Origin: Xiphophorus maculatus
Taxonomy: Eukaryota > Chordata > Actinopteri > Cyprinodontiformes > Poeciliidae
Assembly (NCBI RefSeq): GCF_002775205.1
Contig: NC_036445.1
Location: forward strand, 3,492,802-3,556,801
Length of the DNA: 64,000 bases
Direction: 5' to 3'
Numbering within the stretch: the stretch's first letter is position 1; the number at the start of each line of letters is the position of its first letter. The position numbers were made by a program, and so were the translations under genes. The notes under the pieces were generated by a model that saw only the letters and a list, made by a program, of their open reading frames with translations, was not told where the DNA came from and ran no database searches. Positions 1-13,273 of this stretch are shown one piece after another.

Positions 1-146
1 CTCTTTTTATTACATTTTTATGTTTCATGTCTTGTTGGCTTAATGTATTTGGAGCTTTGCAAAATGAGAACAGCAACACATTTCCTTATTTTTTTTGGTT
101 TCTTGCTTACATCTTAGGGGGGATTTCAGTTTGTAAACGCATCACA

Positions 147-365
147 GAGATCTCAAACTGCATTCCTCGTGGAACAGTGTCCTGCACCTTTTAGAGGTTT
201 CTATGCCTTCTATGCCCTGGTTCCAATATTAGCTCATTAGCAGAATTCTGTAGAGCTTGGTTTCATGCTGGTGAGGCAGTTTAGCCATTTAATTTAAGCA
301 TGCAAGACAGGGGACACATGTAAAAGTTGGAGGACTCTGGCCCTTGAGGAATGCAGTTTGAGACC
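147..365. repeat. Degenerate terminal-inverted-repeat element (hAT MITE-like)
   Basis: The left end reads gatctcaaactgcattcctc and the reverse complement of the right end reads tctcaaactgcattcctcaa. Both continue into a cctgcaccttttag / cctccaacttttac block, giving imperfect inverted termini about 45 bases long around roughly 130 bases of unique DNA. The ends resemble those of the elements at 826 and 15508. There is no coding capacity, so it is a decayed non-autonomous element in the bcl3 intron upstream of the first visible exon. Confidence 0.5.
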
Positions 366-538
366 ATTGACATAAGAATTAAAGTCTATGCTGCATGTTT
401 TGGATCATTCTAAAGTAGTAACACTATCCTTGTCACAAATTTTCCACTACTGCCAGAAACTTGGTTGAGTAGGCTGAATACTCAGAAATGCTGCACTTGT
501 TTACTGAGTGAAAATGTTTGCGTTTGTGTCCTCTGCAG

Positions 539-3500
539 AGCCCTCCATATAGCTGTGGTTCAAGGAGAATTGCCCATCGTCCACAAACTCATCCACCTGT
601 TGGTGTTGGCTCGAAGAGGCCTTGATATCTACAACAATCTTCGTCAGGTGAAACAATACATTTATATTAATGGCATTTTTAATATCATGATGGCTTATCT
701 CCAGCAGTCACGGGTAATGAATAGGGTACACTCTGTACTGTGTTTCACAGGGCAACACAGAGTCTTAAGACAAACAATATTGCACGTACATACTCTCTCC
801 TGAGGGCAGGTTAGATCGATCAGTTAACCCAGGGGTGGGCAATCCTGGTCCTCAAGGGCCGGTGTCCTGCAACTTTTAGATGTCTCCCTGATCCAACACA
901 CTTGAATCCAACAGCTGAATCACCTCTTAAGTGCAGTAAAGTTCTCCAGAGTCCTGCTAATGACCTCATTATTTGACTCAGGTGTGTTGAAGTAGAGATA
1001 CATCTAAAAGTTGCAGGAGACCGGCCCTCGAGGCCTGGAGTTGCCCACCCTGGAGTTAACCTAACACTTTGTGCTAGGAAACCAGAGTACCCAGAGAGTA
1101 CCCACAGATGCATAGCGGGAACATGCAAACTCAATGCAGAATGCCCAAGAGTGAGATTTGAACCTGGAAACATTTTGCTGCAGGACAGCAGTGCTAACCA
1201 CAGCTTTACTCTGCAGCTCATGAAGTTTATTCTTTTAAAAAACATCACAACAGTTAATAGCAGTGTTTGATATACTGAAATCAATATTCTGAAATAAAGA
1301 TATTGATGTCTCATATATTTGATAAGGCTTAAGGATAATGATTTGAATTCATAAACTACAGCAAATTTGCATTGACTTGATATGCACTTCACACTGAATT
1401 TTATAGCAAAAGAAATGAGATCTGATTTGGATTTACTTCACAAAGACCTGAGACTTTTTCTCAAAGACTTGAGGGTCAACATGAACTTGCTCCACAAAGA
1501 CTTAACTTGGAATGGCCTCTTAAAGACTTGAAAATTGATTTGGACATGCCCACCATAGACTTATAGCTCAACTTAGACTTACTCCTCAAAGAAGACTTTA
1601 CTTGGATTTGGGGGAATTTACTTTTTTAACATCTCTTGTGTGCATACTAGATTTCTAATTTATAAATCTGATCAGTAATGATAATTGTAGTGCACTGATC
1701 AGTGCATTATCTGATCAGTAATGATAATTGTATTGCACAAAAAGCTTAACAAATAAAGTGGCTAAAAATTGCTCCAATGATTAAAATGTTTATTGAGTCA
1801 CACCTTCCCAAATAAGATCATATATAAAACATATCTATCAGCTAGTAACTGCAGCATAATGGAGAATAAAAGAGGAAGCACCTTGGTTTCCTCCTTTGCT
1901 TATGCTGTGTTATCAAATTCTCTTCCAGGCATAGTGTCTGAGGTTTATGCGGTAAATTTTACCCTTCCTGGATATTTCACCTGTAGTTGCCATAAACCAG
2001 AGTAACGAGCTTTCTGGGAAGGGCTCTGTGTCTTTTCCAAGTTCTACTATTATTTTTTTTTGGCCATAGTTGTTTTGCAATCACTTTGCCCTCAATAATA
2101 GATTTTTCTAGTGATTGTAAGTAGGCTGCCCTATTATTGTTAAAGTCAGAAGATAATGCTAATCTTCCTATAGGCTTTATAGAAATTAATTCTATAAAGG
2201 CTATAAATATTTTTTTTGTTCATGCTGTGGAAGGGAATTTTGGACTTTGTGCTCATGCAAATCAACAAATGGTGTACATTGAAAACACTTTCACTGAAAC
2301 ATTGAGACTCCTAAAGAGAGCTTACCGGAATGTTCTCAAAGAATTACCTTTAAGTGTTTCCCAATCCAGGCTTTTCCCAACCACTTCTTTTAAGACAATA
2401 CTTCCACATTCTATCTCCCCTTGTTGTCTTAACCTCATTGCCTTCCTTATCTGGTCTCTGCCAGCTGTGTCTTTTTCATCCCTCAACAGAGAAAAAGCAC
2501 CTGAGCTGTGCAAGAGCTGTCGTTCTCAGGGCTGGGGTTTCACACCACACAGGACGCTGCAGGCATGCTTACCAGAAATAATGCCGGTGCTATCATCAGT
2601 TGTTCTTTTTCCTTATCGCTGAGGCTTGACAGTATAGGTTTTGTGATATCCTGTGTCTGCCCTGTGTATGAAATGCTTGCACGCAACACATTCTCGCACA
2701 CACTCCTCGCAGAGGCATAAACACACAAAGACACATACACACTTCGTGTTATATGCAATTATAACCAAAGGGGAGATTCACAGGCGCAGGTCCCATCACA
2801 GTCATTTGCCTACCAGATTATGTGGTTTTGACAGAATACCAGGCAGAAAGAACGCACTTATCTAAATGAGGCCAGGGAACTTTTTACTTTTCAAAACAAC
2901 AAAAGAAAAAAAAGATAGTTGACAAAGTTGGACACAGTTTCCAGCATTAAGCAACTTCCCAAAGACCGAAATTAATATGCATTCTCTTTTTCCAATATTG
3001 ATGACAAATCCTGGGTTTCTGTGGTTTTGCGTCTGGAACTTTTTGACAGAGTGTTACTATCGGTACCGTTGTTGAACAATTGTGCAAATGTCTGTGTATG
3101 ATTTGCCTTCCACATGATTGGTTTGGAGCCAGCTGTTTGATACTCCCACGTCGGTCATGCCAACCAAAACACACAGCTTTGTTTTTTTTTCTCTTTCTGC
3201 AAGGTCTTGACAGCTGATTATGTTGTGCATGGTACTAACATTGATAGGACTTAATGAGTTATTTCCTTTGCAGTGCCAACTCTAACACATGCATCTATAT
3301 GCACGTGCTGTTGTCATTAATGTGTAGCTAGCTTATGGCGTATTGGAGGCATGCTTACTTTTTGCTTAAGAGTGTGTCTGTATGTCTCTGCGTATGTGTG
3401 TGCGTGCACGCACACAAACGAAACAACTGTGTGTTTGTGTGTTTTTAGTATCCTTGTTCCGAGAAGTCACATGACCCCTCCCCTCCCCTCCCTGCCTGCA

Positions 3501-6500
3501 GTGCTCAGGGCTGTTTCTCAACATACCTTGCACTGAGGTTCAGAGGGTAGTTTACAGGGACTTTCCCTTCCTGCGCGTGCTTCTCTGTCTGTCAGCCTCA
3601 CTCTCTCACTATTGTTTTTTTTATTTATTTATTTTTTATCATATCTGTTACTGCGTATATATTTTTAAGATCTCAGTTTCTAACCAGAACTGATAAACTG
3701 TCTGATGCTATCAGCATAACTGTCAACGATACTGACGTAAGAGCGTGTGATTATGTGTGCAACATGACTGACTTTGCCCTTCAGTATGCACTGCAGAAGG
3801 CCTTTATCTCTTTCTGCTGCATTCCATGTTTGTGTCTGGTTGGCACTGCCTGTGGCCTCGGGCTGTTTTTCATCTCCATAAAGCTCTTTTCTCTTCGTCT
3901 TTTCCCGTCATGCATGTCGATTGGCTAATTTTGCAGGAATGTTTGTATATCAGAACACACTAAAAGGGAAAGAGAAGGGATTTTCCCTCTTATCCTGTCT
4001 TTCCCCTAGACTATCCTCCACCGCTTCCTCTTTTCCTCATTCTTGTGCCTCCCCACCCTAGCTCTCCCTTTCCACCTCAAGTCTTATCAAATGCAGGAGT
4101 TTTGCTTAGTCACTGAAGTCCTTTTACAGGAAACTATGGCCTGAATCTCTGTGGTTTGTTTTAAAAGTCCATAAAAGGCTTCGAATTGCAGAATTATTTG
4201 CTCTCTGAATCATTCAGGACAGATAATTTTGTGAGCAGTTTATGGCACAGTCATAAGTCACAAAGTGGGGAAGGCAGAAAAGAGTGTAAAACGTAATGCA
4301 AGGAAAGATATTTTTTGGATAAAGAGATTATTTATGAAAGCTAGTATAGGATACTTCCTCCTAAATACATATTTGGTATTAAATTTTTAGGGAAAAACAC
4401 AGACAAACATCTCCAGTAATTTATTGCTTTGTGGACATTACAGTAAGGTAGGGCTGTTGTAAACTAATACTTTAGTAATTGAGTAATCTATCGATTATTC
4501 TTACGATTAATTGAGTAATCGGATTAAAAAAAATAATTTTAAAAAATATTGTTAATTTGGCATAACACCGGTGTTACTATTGGACATCAATATCAGTCCA
4601 ATTATTCATTTTTGAGCATCCTTAACAGTTACTTTTTTGTAGTTTAGAAAACTAACCTGCAACAATAATAGCTCACTTTCTAAGTTAACCTGAAGTAAAG
4701 TTATACAGAGATCTGAAATTATATTCAATTTAATAATAAAGAGGCAAGCTCACAAACACGCTTATAAAAAAATGTCTATGATCCAGCTTTTAGTTTATGT
4801 ATTCATTTTCAGTGAGTTTAATAGATGAATTCTCACCTTGCCCCATACCTGTCAAGCTTTATGTTTGAGAATACGAGAAATGTCGCCTGGAGTTGGAGGA
4901 TTTGGGTAGTGAATGAAAGTAAGATGGGGGTGGATGGGAGGAAATAGAGCAGGGGACTGGCGAACGTAAGTTCGGAGGGGGAAAGACGAAGGAACAAACC
5001 TAATGTACGACCGGTAGACCAGTGGACGAAAGTAAGAACGAGGGGGAGCAATACGGGATATTTACGGCACCTTCATTCGTCACACTCACAAACTCATCTA
5101 CCAGCCATGTACCGCCATGATGATTTCCGCCACCCATATGTTGAGACTGGGATGATATGAAATTTATTGTGCGGTTCGTCCGTAAAGCTACACTTAAACT
5201 GTAAGCATCAACTACTCTGTCACCCGCCGTGTTGAGTCTATCCGCTCACCTGTATAAATACTCCTGCAGTGCTCTTCCAGCTGTTCGCTTTGAACCAGCA
5301 GTTCCCAGAGGAGAAAGGCTGCTGTACTCCAGGCATCGCGCCAGTCATTTTAAGGGTGCTTATTGGTCCCCCAAAAACAATGAAAACCCGAGCATTATCA
5401 TCAATTAAATGAAATCCCCACGTCCAAACTTGAAAATTGGACTTTATGCCGCTAAGACTACATTCGTCAACAACTCAGAGGCGGAAGTGGGAGCTCCGCG
5501 AAAGAACGCAAATGTTCTGGCTGGAATACAGTGTGCTAAATAATAAAACATAATTTAACGAAGCTTCGAGGCAGGTAAATTTTCCTCGAGGAATTTTAAT
5601 AATCGAGGTACTCAAATCATTTGAGAAATTGTTTCAGTCCTACACTAAGGCAACTTAATATTGTGGTGATGACTTGGCTATTTGCAATCTCTAAAAATTG
5701 TGTGAACCTCATTTATGTATTCGAACGATCAAACACTACACTGGCTTGCTAACTACAAGCCTTCATTTTCCACTTAGAGCTCACAGAAACATGGCATTTA
5801 GGTAAGAATATTTCATAACACCAATAAAAAGAAAAACATTAACAGGAATGTGGGCTTAATGTACATTAATACCCGGTTAAAGGTTGCCATTTTCAAAAGA
5901 CACTTTTAGGCAACATGTAAACGCATAATGTATTGAATATGATTGCATTCTGCCTTAGGTAATAAGGTATTTCTATGGCTATGGGTTGAATAAACATTCA
6001 AGCCATAGTGTATTCACTGGAGAAGATTCACTGACCTTGGCATGCTGCATGCTTGAATTTGAAAGTGAAACTGATGGCTTGATCTACTTTCTGATTATAT
6101 CAACTAAAATTTATCTGACCACTTGGAGACACTCGTAGATTATTGAAACTTTATTGCCAGAGGATTGATGTGTTAGCATGGTAAAAAAAAGGAAAAGTTT
6201 ATTTCTTAACAGTAGCTGTTATTTTTCTTCTGCAAAAAATATGCTCATGAAGTTATTTTCTTTGTGTTGGATGCATCGCATACAGTTCGCAAAGTTATAA
6301 TAATTGTAGTATTATTCTTGGAAGAACTGTCTTTACACAATGCGGTGTAAGAATGAACTCCAAATGCTGCAAGCTACAGTAAAACCTTTACGGAAATGGT
6401 CTCACATCTTTGCTCATCTGTCAATATGAGTCAGACTTCAGAGAAGCAAGAGTTGAAGAGAGGAACATTGCAATGACACAAAGGAGGAATTCCACAAATT

Positions 6501-9500
6501 GGCTCTTCCATAGCTCAAGAATTTTTTAAATAGTCTTTACTGGAACACACAGTCAGTGCGGGTGAACACACACACCCTAGTAATACAACAAAAGTGAAAC
6601 TTGGAACAACAGTTTGTTCCCGATTGGTTCATTTTTGTGAAACTTTGAGTAGCAGCTAAAAATCCCACAATAAAAGACTTCCCTTTATGACACATTTGGA
6701 ACTGATTACTGCCTAATTTAAAACCGCAGGTGGTCTCTGACCTTCTGGTCTGGTCATCATGAGATGATTCATGATGACCTCTATGCACATCCTAGATTGT
6801 TTTTCAAGATTTCATTCAGCTGATTCTGAAAACACACTTGGTCAAGTGAAACTCATGAAGTCATGAACAGGTTCCTCCTCACAAGTTATTATCATATCGC
6901 ACTAATTGGCTTTACAATTGATTCAGGCTATGCTGATGTATATATCATCAATAGAAGTTTTGTCATTTGGAAATGACTAAGGCCTATCACTAAACCATTC
7001 AGCTGAGTTGGGTTTTTTTTCCATTCCGTTATCTATTTTTAAAATGGGTGTGTTAGCCAAGTGTATTTGTCTATATTCAGGAATAGGCAGCTGCAGCTCA
7101 TGGTCTCTTAATAGCAGTGACTGGACTTCGGTGTCGCAAAAATAAACCTAAATGTAGTTTTAGTTCCATAATAATTCAGGCTTTAAAGAGACTGCAAATA
7201 TTAGACCATAGTTATTTTATTAGTCTATAATTATACATTGTATTACTAGATTGAAACTAACTATGCCCATCTGCTTGCTGAATACACAACAAGACGGGGA
7301 TTCCCCTTCCTGTAGTTCAGAAGGCTTTTTATCTCTCATCAATTGCTACCACTAACCAACTTTGTTACTGCTGTTTTCTCAGTGTGTTCGCTTATTAAAG
7401 ATCTGTATATTGACACGTTATCATTATATGCTATGGTATAATGCATTGTGGTATTCAGCTGCAATAGAAGGACTCTATTGGTGATGCCTTAGGCAGGGAT
7501 TACGGTTAGTAATGCCATTGCCATACTGTATATTAATTGACTGAATCCTCTCTGGGGATTGTTGACTATGACTCTATTTGTTTTAATGAGGATATTATTG
7601 AAAAGCCCAGAACATAATTAAGGACATAAATCAAATATTCCATTAATACTTTTTATTTATTGTCTTTGGATTTTGCATATATATTATACATATTGGATAC
7701 AGAAAAAAACATGGAATGTTTATTAACTGCCAATTTATGTTTTCTTTTTTTCTTTAACTGGAACTTAGTTTTATAGCTGTCACTTACAGTAACAGACATT
7801 AAGTATATAAACCATTTTGCTCCAAAAGCTTGTTGTAAAGCAATATGTTGCTAATTGTAACAGTTCAATAAAATAGTATTTGCAGTAAAAAGAAAAAAAT
7901 GGAAGAAGAGATCATCTATTGGCTTCTGGGTAAAACAGTTCTGTAAGGCTCTTGGCCAAAAATCTAATAATAAATAATGTTGTTTATGCATTGTCGTTCT
8001 TTTTCTGTGCAAGGTCTTTGCATAATACTTACTACATAAGTAGCTTGATTTTATTCTGCTGATGAGATTAGTAGTGATCAAATGCCTTTTTGTGCAATTG
8101 CGATACAGTTTTTTGTGTGGCATGAAAAAAATTATTTTTTTAATATGGATTTTAAATGTCACAATTGATATTTTACTTGGGCACTAATCCAAGACAGACA
8201 ATTTTTTTTGGTAGAATTTGTTTCTGACAACCTCAGAGTAATTAGTCGTTATATCTTTGTTTTTGTGAGCCATAGCATTTGTATTTATAACAGCAAATGA
8301 AGGAAAGAAAGAAAAGTATTACTTTGAAGTCAGAATAAAATATCATGAAATTGGCAAACATTTCTCTTGTGCGCAACAGAATTAAAAAGTGTTGATATTT
8401 TGTGGGAAAGCAAAATACCTTTTAAATCCATGCTCTTAAGTACACTGGTTTATCTAAACTAAATGTTTTTCTCCTTTAGACTCCTCTTCATCTGGCAGTG
8501 ATAACCAAGCAAGCAAACATGGTGGATGTTTTGTTGAGAGCGGGGGCCGACCCTGCTGTCTTGGACCGTCATGGCCAAACAGCACTCCATCTCTGCTGTG
8601 AATATCAGCTGCTCGAATGCCTATCTGTACTGCTGTCTTTCTCCTCATCTTCACCCTGCCTGGAGATCAGAAACTTTGAAGGTGAGTTGTGATGTGTACT
8701 CTTCTGCTTTAAGCAAAGCCATATGCATCACCACCTCTCTTAACAACATTTCCTAACTGGATGCTGTGACATGTGGTGTCTACTTCATGTAGTTTCTAAA
8801 ACAACAAATATTATTCTTTGTGAATATTGATATTTGTTGCCAGTTTCACTTACAGGTGTTTCTTTAACATTGTGTTCAATAAGAACAGTGATTTTCCAGG
8901 TATGCAATTTATCTGTTAAAAATATGCATTAAATACAGGCTAAAATTAATAAAATATCAAACAAATATCAAATATCAATGGGATTTGTTCTGTCTGTCAA
9001 GTCTTCACTTTTCCAGCTGTTTGTTATTAATGTAATTAGTTGCGACACATTCCATTTAGAGATTTCCTGATCAGGATTTTTTGAACTTGATATGCATCAG
9101 AGTCATCTAGGAATAGGTGTTTACCAATACCAGGTACCAGTTTATAATGTAAATAAAACAAATGCTGTTTGTATGCTTGACAGCTGAGCAGCTTTAAAGT
9201 GCAATAACTAGATTTAATAAGTATAAGTGGTGAGAACATAAGTATTACTTCACATAGGTGTAACCATTTTCCATTTAACATATGATGTTGTGCAGTGTTT
9301 GTTTAGTGTGACAGTCACAGACTTTTATATTTTTACTATAACCTATATAACTACAGTCAGCAATAAAATTGTGTCTTGCGTTCTGGTGATGATATCTCTT
9401 AGCTGAACACTAGGCTAACATTAACATGTGTCCTGTTTGTTTTAAAGTCACATGATGATGATAGAATAACTTTTATTGAAGGTTGAAATTATTTGGGGAA

Positions 9501-12500
9501 AACCCAGATCAGTAAAGTCAACAAAATAACAGGCCTACCTGTAATATAGTTTTTATATGCTGTGCACCCAAAACATTTGCTTTTATAATGCCTGTTGCAC
9601 AGCTCTTTGGGATTTTGGTGGAGGTTAAAGCAAACAACAAAACGTTTGAGAGTTGAGTTTAGTTTGGCAATCCTATTCCAATCGTTTAAAAATATATTTA
9701 AAATATTGATGATGATGGTGAAGATGATGATGAACAGGATCTAAGATAACTGTTTCCATTAAGGGATTTTGTGAGCTCTTGTGTGCTTGTTTGTAAAATT
9801 GTACATAACTTTTTCAGTCCTTCTTTTTTTCTGTTCCCACATTTTATAAATTAGTTGCTGACATGAAAACCTTTTTGTAGCATCAGTAGTTTAAATATCT
9901 GAAATGCTTAGTTTCTACTTTTGAATTAAATGTTAATGTTTGTATTGTAGTGTTGTTGGGGTTTTTTTAAGTCTGGCTCTATTTCCATGGCTGCTTGGTG
10001 CTCTCACCTGCTCTGAGTATACCTGAAAAAACACAAACCACCCCCTCAATTGTGCATTACAGTTTGTGGGGGGCTGTAGAAAAGGTCAATTTATTTTCAG
10101 GTGGGGGTTGAGAACTTTAAGTTATGTAGGTGGGATGAGAACGTTTCCTTGCTCTGCAGTCTGTTCTGTCTGTCAAGTCTAAAAATTTGCACGGCACAGA
10201 AGACATTGCTTGCATGACAGTTACTACAAGTCTAGGTAAATGGTATCATTTTGACTGTGTACACACATCGTTACAATAGCACCATAACTGGCCACTTGCA
10301 TTCTTTAAAGCAGTACTTGTGACTTAAATTCATGTTGTGTTTTTTATACTATTGTGAATTATACATTTTTAAAGATGGAAAAATGAGCCAAATGTTTCAG
10401 TCTGAATTTTTACTTGTTTCTGTCCTCAGGTCTGAGTCCTCTTCATTTGGCTGTGCTGCAAGGCCATAAAAAATTGGCAAAAATGCTGCTGGATGCAGGA
10501 GCAGACATCAACGTGATGGTCAGTCCCAGATCCACAAACTCTGTACTGTGGATTAAACAGCATGTAAAAGCCACCTTGTCAAGTATCTTTGTTCTTTGAC
10601 TATCATGTTGATGGTCGTTTTTTATTCTTCTTCTTATCAGGACATTAAGAGTGGTCAGAGTCCTCTCATGCATGCCGTGGAAAGCAATAATGCAGATATG
10701 GTCCACTTCCTCATTGAGGTAATTATGCTTTGTGGTGACTGAAAGAAGGGGGGAAAGGTTGGTGACACAGCTACAGTGTCTGAAGAAAGTACCAAGCCCC
10801 TTGACTCTTTTCAGATCTAGTGTTGTTATAACCACAAACTTCAATGTGTTTTTATTGAAATTTTATGTGATGGAACAAAATTTTTAAGGGAAATGTAAAT
10901 GATTCAGGGTTTTAAAATAAAACTCATTTGCGTTCAGCCCCTTGAATCAGTACTTTGTTCCACCAGATTTCATTCAAAATTACAACTGAGTGATTTAGAA
11001 GCAAAGAGTTTTACCCATTCTTGTTTGCAAAATAATCCAAGCATGGTGAGATTGGTTTGAGAACGTTAGTCGAAAGTTTTCTTTTCAAGTCTTGTTACAG
11101 ATTGATGGGGCCTTTCTAACGCATAGATATGCTGCATTCTGAACATTTCCCTAACAGCCGTGGCTGAATGTTCAGGATTGTTTTTCCACTGGAAGGTGAA
11201 CCTCCACTCCAATCATAGCCTAGCAAGTTTTTTGTCATGTATTTACCTCTACCACTCTTCTCATCTGACTCTCTCTTCCCTGTTACTGCTGAAAAAAAAA
11301 ATCCACATAGCATGATTCTACCACTGCCTTATTTCATGATTGAGATGGTGTGTTTAGGTTTGCAATGCCAGTTTTCTGACATGCATGGCATTGTGCATGA
11401 AAGTCGGAAAGAAAAATTAGACTTGTATGACTAAACCTTCTTAATGTTTGCACTGTCTCTTATCTGGCTTGTGGTAAACTCAAACGTCGAGGACTTAGTT
11501 TCAGCAATGATATTCTCCTTGCCTCTCTTCCATGGAAGGCAGGTTTGTGGAGTACTAATCTAGTTGCCTGTCAACAGTTCTTTCACCTGAGCTGTGGATT
11601 CCTGCAGCTCTTCCAGAGCAAAATAACATTATTATTTTTGCTTTGATATGTTTATATTTTGGATACATTTTGACATCAACTTTTTGTTGTTTTAAACTCT
11701 TCCACAACTGTATCTCTTTCTGGTTTGCTCCTGAGTCTTTATGATGTGGTTGATGTTCTCTGAGGCATTCACGTTACTACTGTATTTTTACTGAAATCAA
11801 ATTACCCACAAGCGGACTCTGTTAGAAGTGAACTAATTATTAGAAAGGTCAATTGCACTGCATTTTATTTAGGAATATCAGATTAAAGGGGTATGGATGC
11901 AAATACAGTCCTCTAACCAACTTGCCATATTTATTTGTAGCAACAAAAATAATTAACTAGGAATTGTTTTCTTTTTCTTTTTTCAAAAATAATGTGCTAT
12001 GTAGTTTGTCAGCTAAAATCAGAATAATACACATTTAAGTTTGTGGTTGTTATGTAGCTAAATTTAGAAAAGGTTAAATGGATATAAATACTTTTTTCAA
12101 GCTTTTCTTTTCTTAAGTGTCTTTTTTTTTTTTACCTTATAGGGTTTTTGCTTATTTCCTTCTAGCTTATAGATACATATTTCTAAGAAATGGGGGGGAA
12201 ATGTTGTGGGGCTGCCTTCATTCTCTGCGTTTACCTGCTGAACTGTGCATATGAGGAGTTTTCTTTCCTGTTTTGATCACATTTCTTTTGAAACTACTCT
12301 CTCTCCTTTATCTTGTTATGATCAAACCATCCTGTAGCAGGGTTTTTTTTATGTTGAGCATCATCTAGTTTGGTTGTCTTTATGAATCAGTCTGCTGTTT
12401 CTCTCTCACAGAATGGCTGTGACGTCAACAGCCAGTCGTACAGCGGGAACACAGCCCTGCACATCGCCTGTGGCCGAGGTCAGGTGGATACCGTCCGGCT

Positions 12501-13273
12501 GCTGCTGAAGAGTGGAGCAGACAGTAGTCTGAAGAACTACCACAATGATACGCCAGTGATGGTGGCCAAGAATAAAAAAGTAAGAAAATAACTGCCTTTT
12601 TTTAAACTCTGTTTTAAGATGGTTCATTGCTGCTTTTAGGAAAATCTCATTTCATGAAAGCAGGAAAACCCCCAAGGGATCTCCAGTTGTGTGTTTGTTG
12701 ACATTTTAATGTCTCACTATAATTTCAAGATGGAAAATCCCGCCTATTCACTAAAGTTACATCAGAACAAACACAAACAATTGCAAAACCAAGTTGACTC
12801 AGCTCAGGTTAAACAGTGGAGATAGGTTAAAGCCAAAAATGGAAGAATGCATGCATTTCTCCCTCTAGAGGCCAAACCTAAATAGTGCAATGTTTTCTCC
12901 AGTTGTATTAAACGGTTTTTCTAAGTACTTATACCAGTGTGTTGCACAAAGACTATAATAAGTTTTTAAATCTTCTGCAGATAACAGATGTGTTACGAGG
13001 AAGAGGATCCAAGCAGATCAAAGTTCAAGAGCAGCCTTGTGTGTCAGTCTCACCGCGTCAGAGTTGCTATATGGAGAATGGTGAGAACATTTAACAAAGA
13101 CAGTTGTGCGCAGTCAATAAAAATTCCTCAGTTCCTCATTTATTCCTTTTTCAATGTTTTTAGGATCCCCTTCTTCAAACCACAGTCGTGGATCTAGTAC
13201 ACCTCCTACAACGCCACACAGCTTCCTTCCTAGTGCTTCCCATCCCCTAAAGACTTCGTCTGCACTATTCTAG
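539..13273 (+). CDS. bcl3: B-cell lymphoma 3 (BCL3), ankyrin-repeat nuclear IkB protein, 5'-partial
   Basis: Coding exons read at 539-647, 8480-8681, 10430-10518, 10641-10718, 12412-12579, 12981-13080 and 13164-13273. All have AG/GT borders and compatible phases; stop TAG is at 13271-13273. The first visible exon starts with the last base of a split codon, so exon(s) lie left of the window. The product is a ladder of ankyrin repeats: [90 protein letters not shown] and [20 protein letters not shown], then [19 protein letters not shown]. The wording [15 protein letters not shown] and SSLKN.HNDTP is typical of BCL3. The family binds p50/p52 NF-kB homodimers in the nucleus and modulates transcription. 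The Ser/Pro/Thr-rich tail after the repeats is short (about 70 residues). NFKBIA or NFKBID are less likely because of the specific matches. Confidence 0.93.
826..1058. repeat. Non-autonomous hAT-like inverted-repeat element
   Basis: The left end is caggggtgggcaatcctggt, followed by cctcaagggccggtgtcctg. The right end reversed is cagggtgggcaactccaggc, followed by ctcgagggccggtctcctgc. The inverted ends match over about 55 bases, through caacttttagatgt, and have the CAGNGGTG-type start common in hAT elements. No transposase is present. The minus-strand ORF crossing it is a by-product of the repeat. Confidence 0.7.
1059..1206 (-). repeat. tRNA-derived SINE-like fragment
   Basis: Read on the minus strand, this begins gtggttagcactgctgtcct and continues gcagcaaaatgtttccaggttcaaatctca, which resembles a pol III A/B-box arrangement (ggttcaaatc as B box). 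It is followed by a common fish SINE body (gtttgcatgttc, ctctgggtactctggtttcc). It abuts the inverted-repeat element on its left. A related fragment lies at 57568. The class is assigned from pattern only. Confidence 0.5.
1420..1615. repeat. Degenerate short-period repeat in bcl3 intron
   Basis: Variants of the block cacaaagactt / tcaaagacttga / taaagacttgaa recur at irregular 30-50 base intervals (around 1438, 1461, 1493, 1525, 1585), interspersed with ttggactt-like words. It looks like an old, decayed minisatellite. Confidence 0.4.
1668..1737. repeat. 27-bp direct duplication flanking a perfect 16-bp palindrome
   Basis: ctgatcagtaatgataattg occurs at 1668 and again at 1711. Between the copies, 1691-1706 is the perfect palindrome tgcactgatcagtgca. 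Confidence 0.75.
4447..5647. mobile_element. hAT-like non-autonomous DNA transposon, about 1.2 kb
   Basis: The left end tagggctgttgtaaactaat runs into a block of cgatta/taatcg words (taatctatcgattattctta, attgagtaatcggatt). The right end read in reverse is taggactgaaacaatttctc followed by a gtacctcgattattaaaatt block. Similar '...gggctgcaactaa...cgattaatcg' elements are frequent in fish genomes. Flanking bases cagtaagg (4441-4448) and cactaagg (5652-5659) suggest a near-identical 8-bp target duplication, which fits hAT. I see no transposase motifs inside. It lies in the large bcl3 intron 648-8479. Confidence 0.6.
10770..12110 (-). mobile_element. Decayed Tc1-like transposon filling a bcl3 intron
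   Basis: Inverted ends: the left end has aagtaccaagccccttgact followed by gttataaccacaaacttcaatgtgtttttatt. The right end, reversed, gives aagtatttatatccatttaa followed by cataacaaccacaaacttaaatgtgt. Read on the minus strand, the interior resembles a Tc1-family transposase that is now frameshifted and stop-ridden, including [13 protein letters not shown] (compare the family's MLWG.FS..GTG.L) and a helix-turn-helix region remnant near 11440-11560. It occupies nearly all of the intron between exons 10641-10718 and 12412-12579. Confidence 0.75.

Larger units (their letters stand above)
648..8479 (+). other. Large bcl3 intron
   Basis: A 7.8-kb intron between two bcl3 ankyrin exons. Apart from the repeats listed at 826-1737 and 4447-5647 and a TG/CA-rich patch around 3360-3450, it is AT-rich DNA with no coding exon I can support. 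Its ORFs (for example 2137-2622 and 7851-8162) show no domain or splice context. Confidence 0.6.

Noticed and set aside
820-1392. 190-codon minus-strand ORF
   Set aside because: It runs through the hAT-like inverted-repeat element and the SINE fragment in a bcl3 intron; the sequence is explained by those repeats.
2137-2622. 161-codon plus-strand ORF in the large bcl3 intron
   Set aside because: Low-complexity composition, no domain, no splice context; overlapping ORFs on both strands here are equally open.
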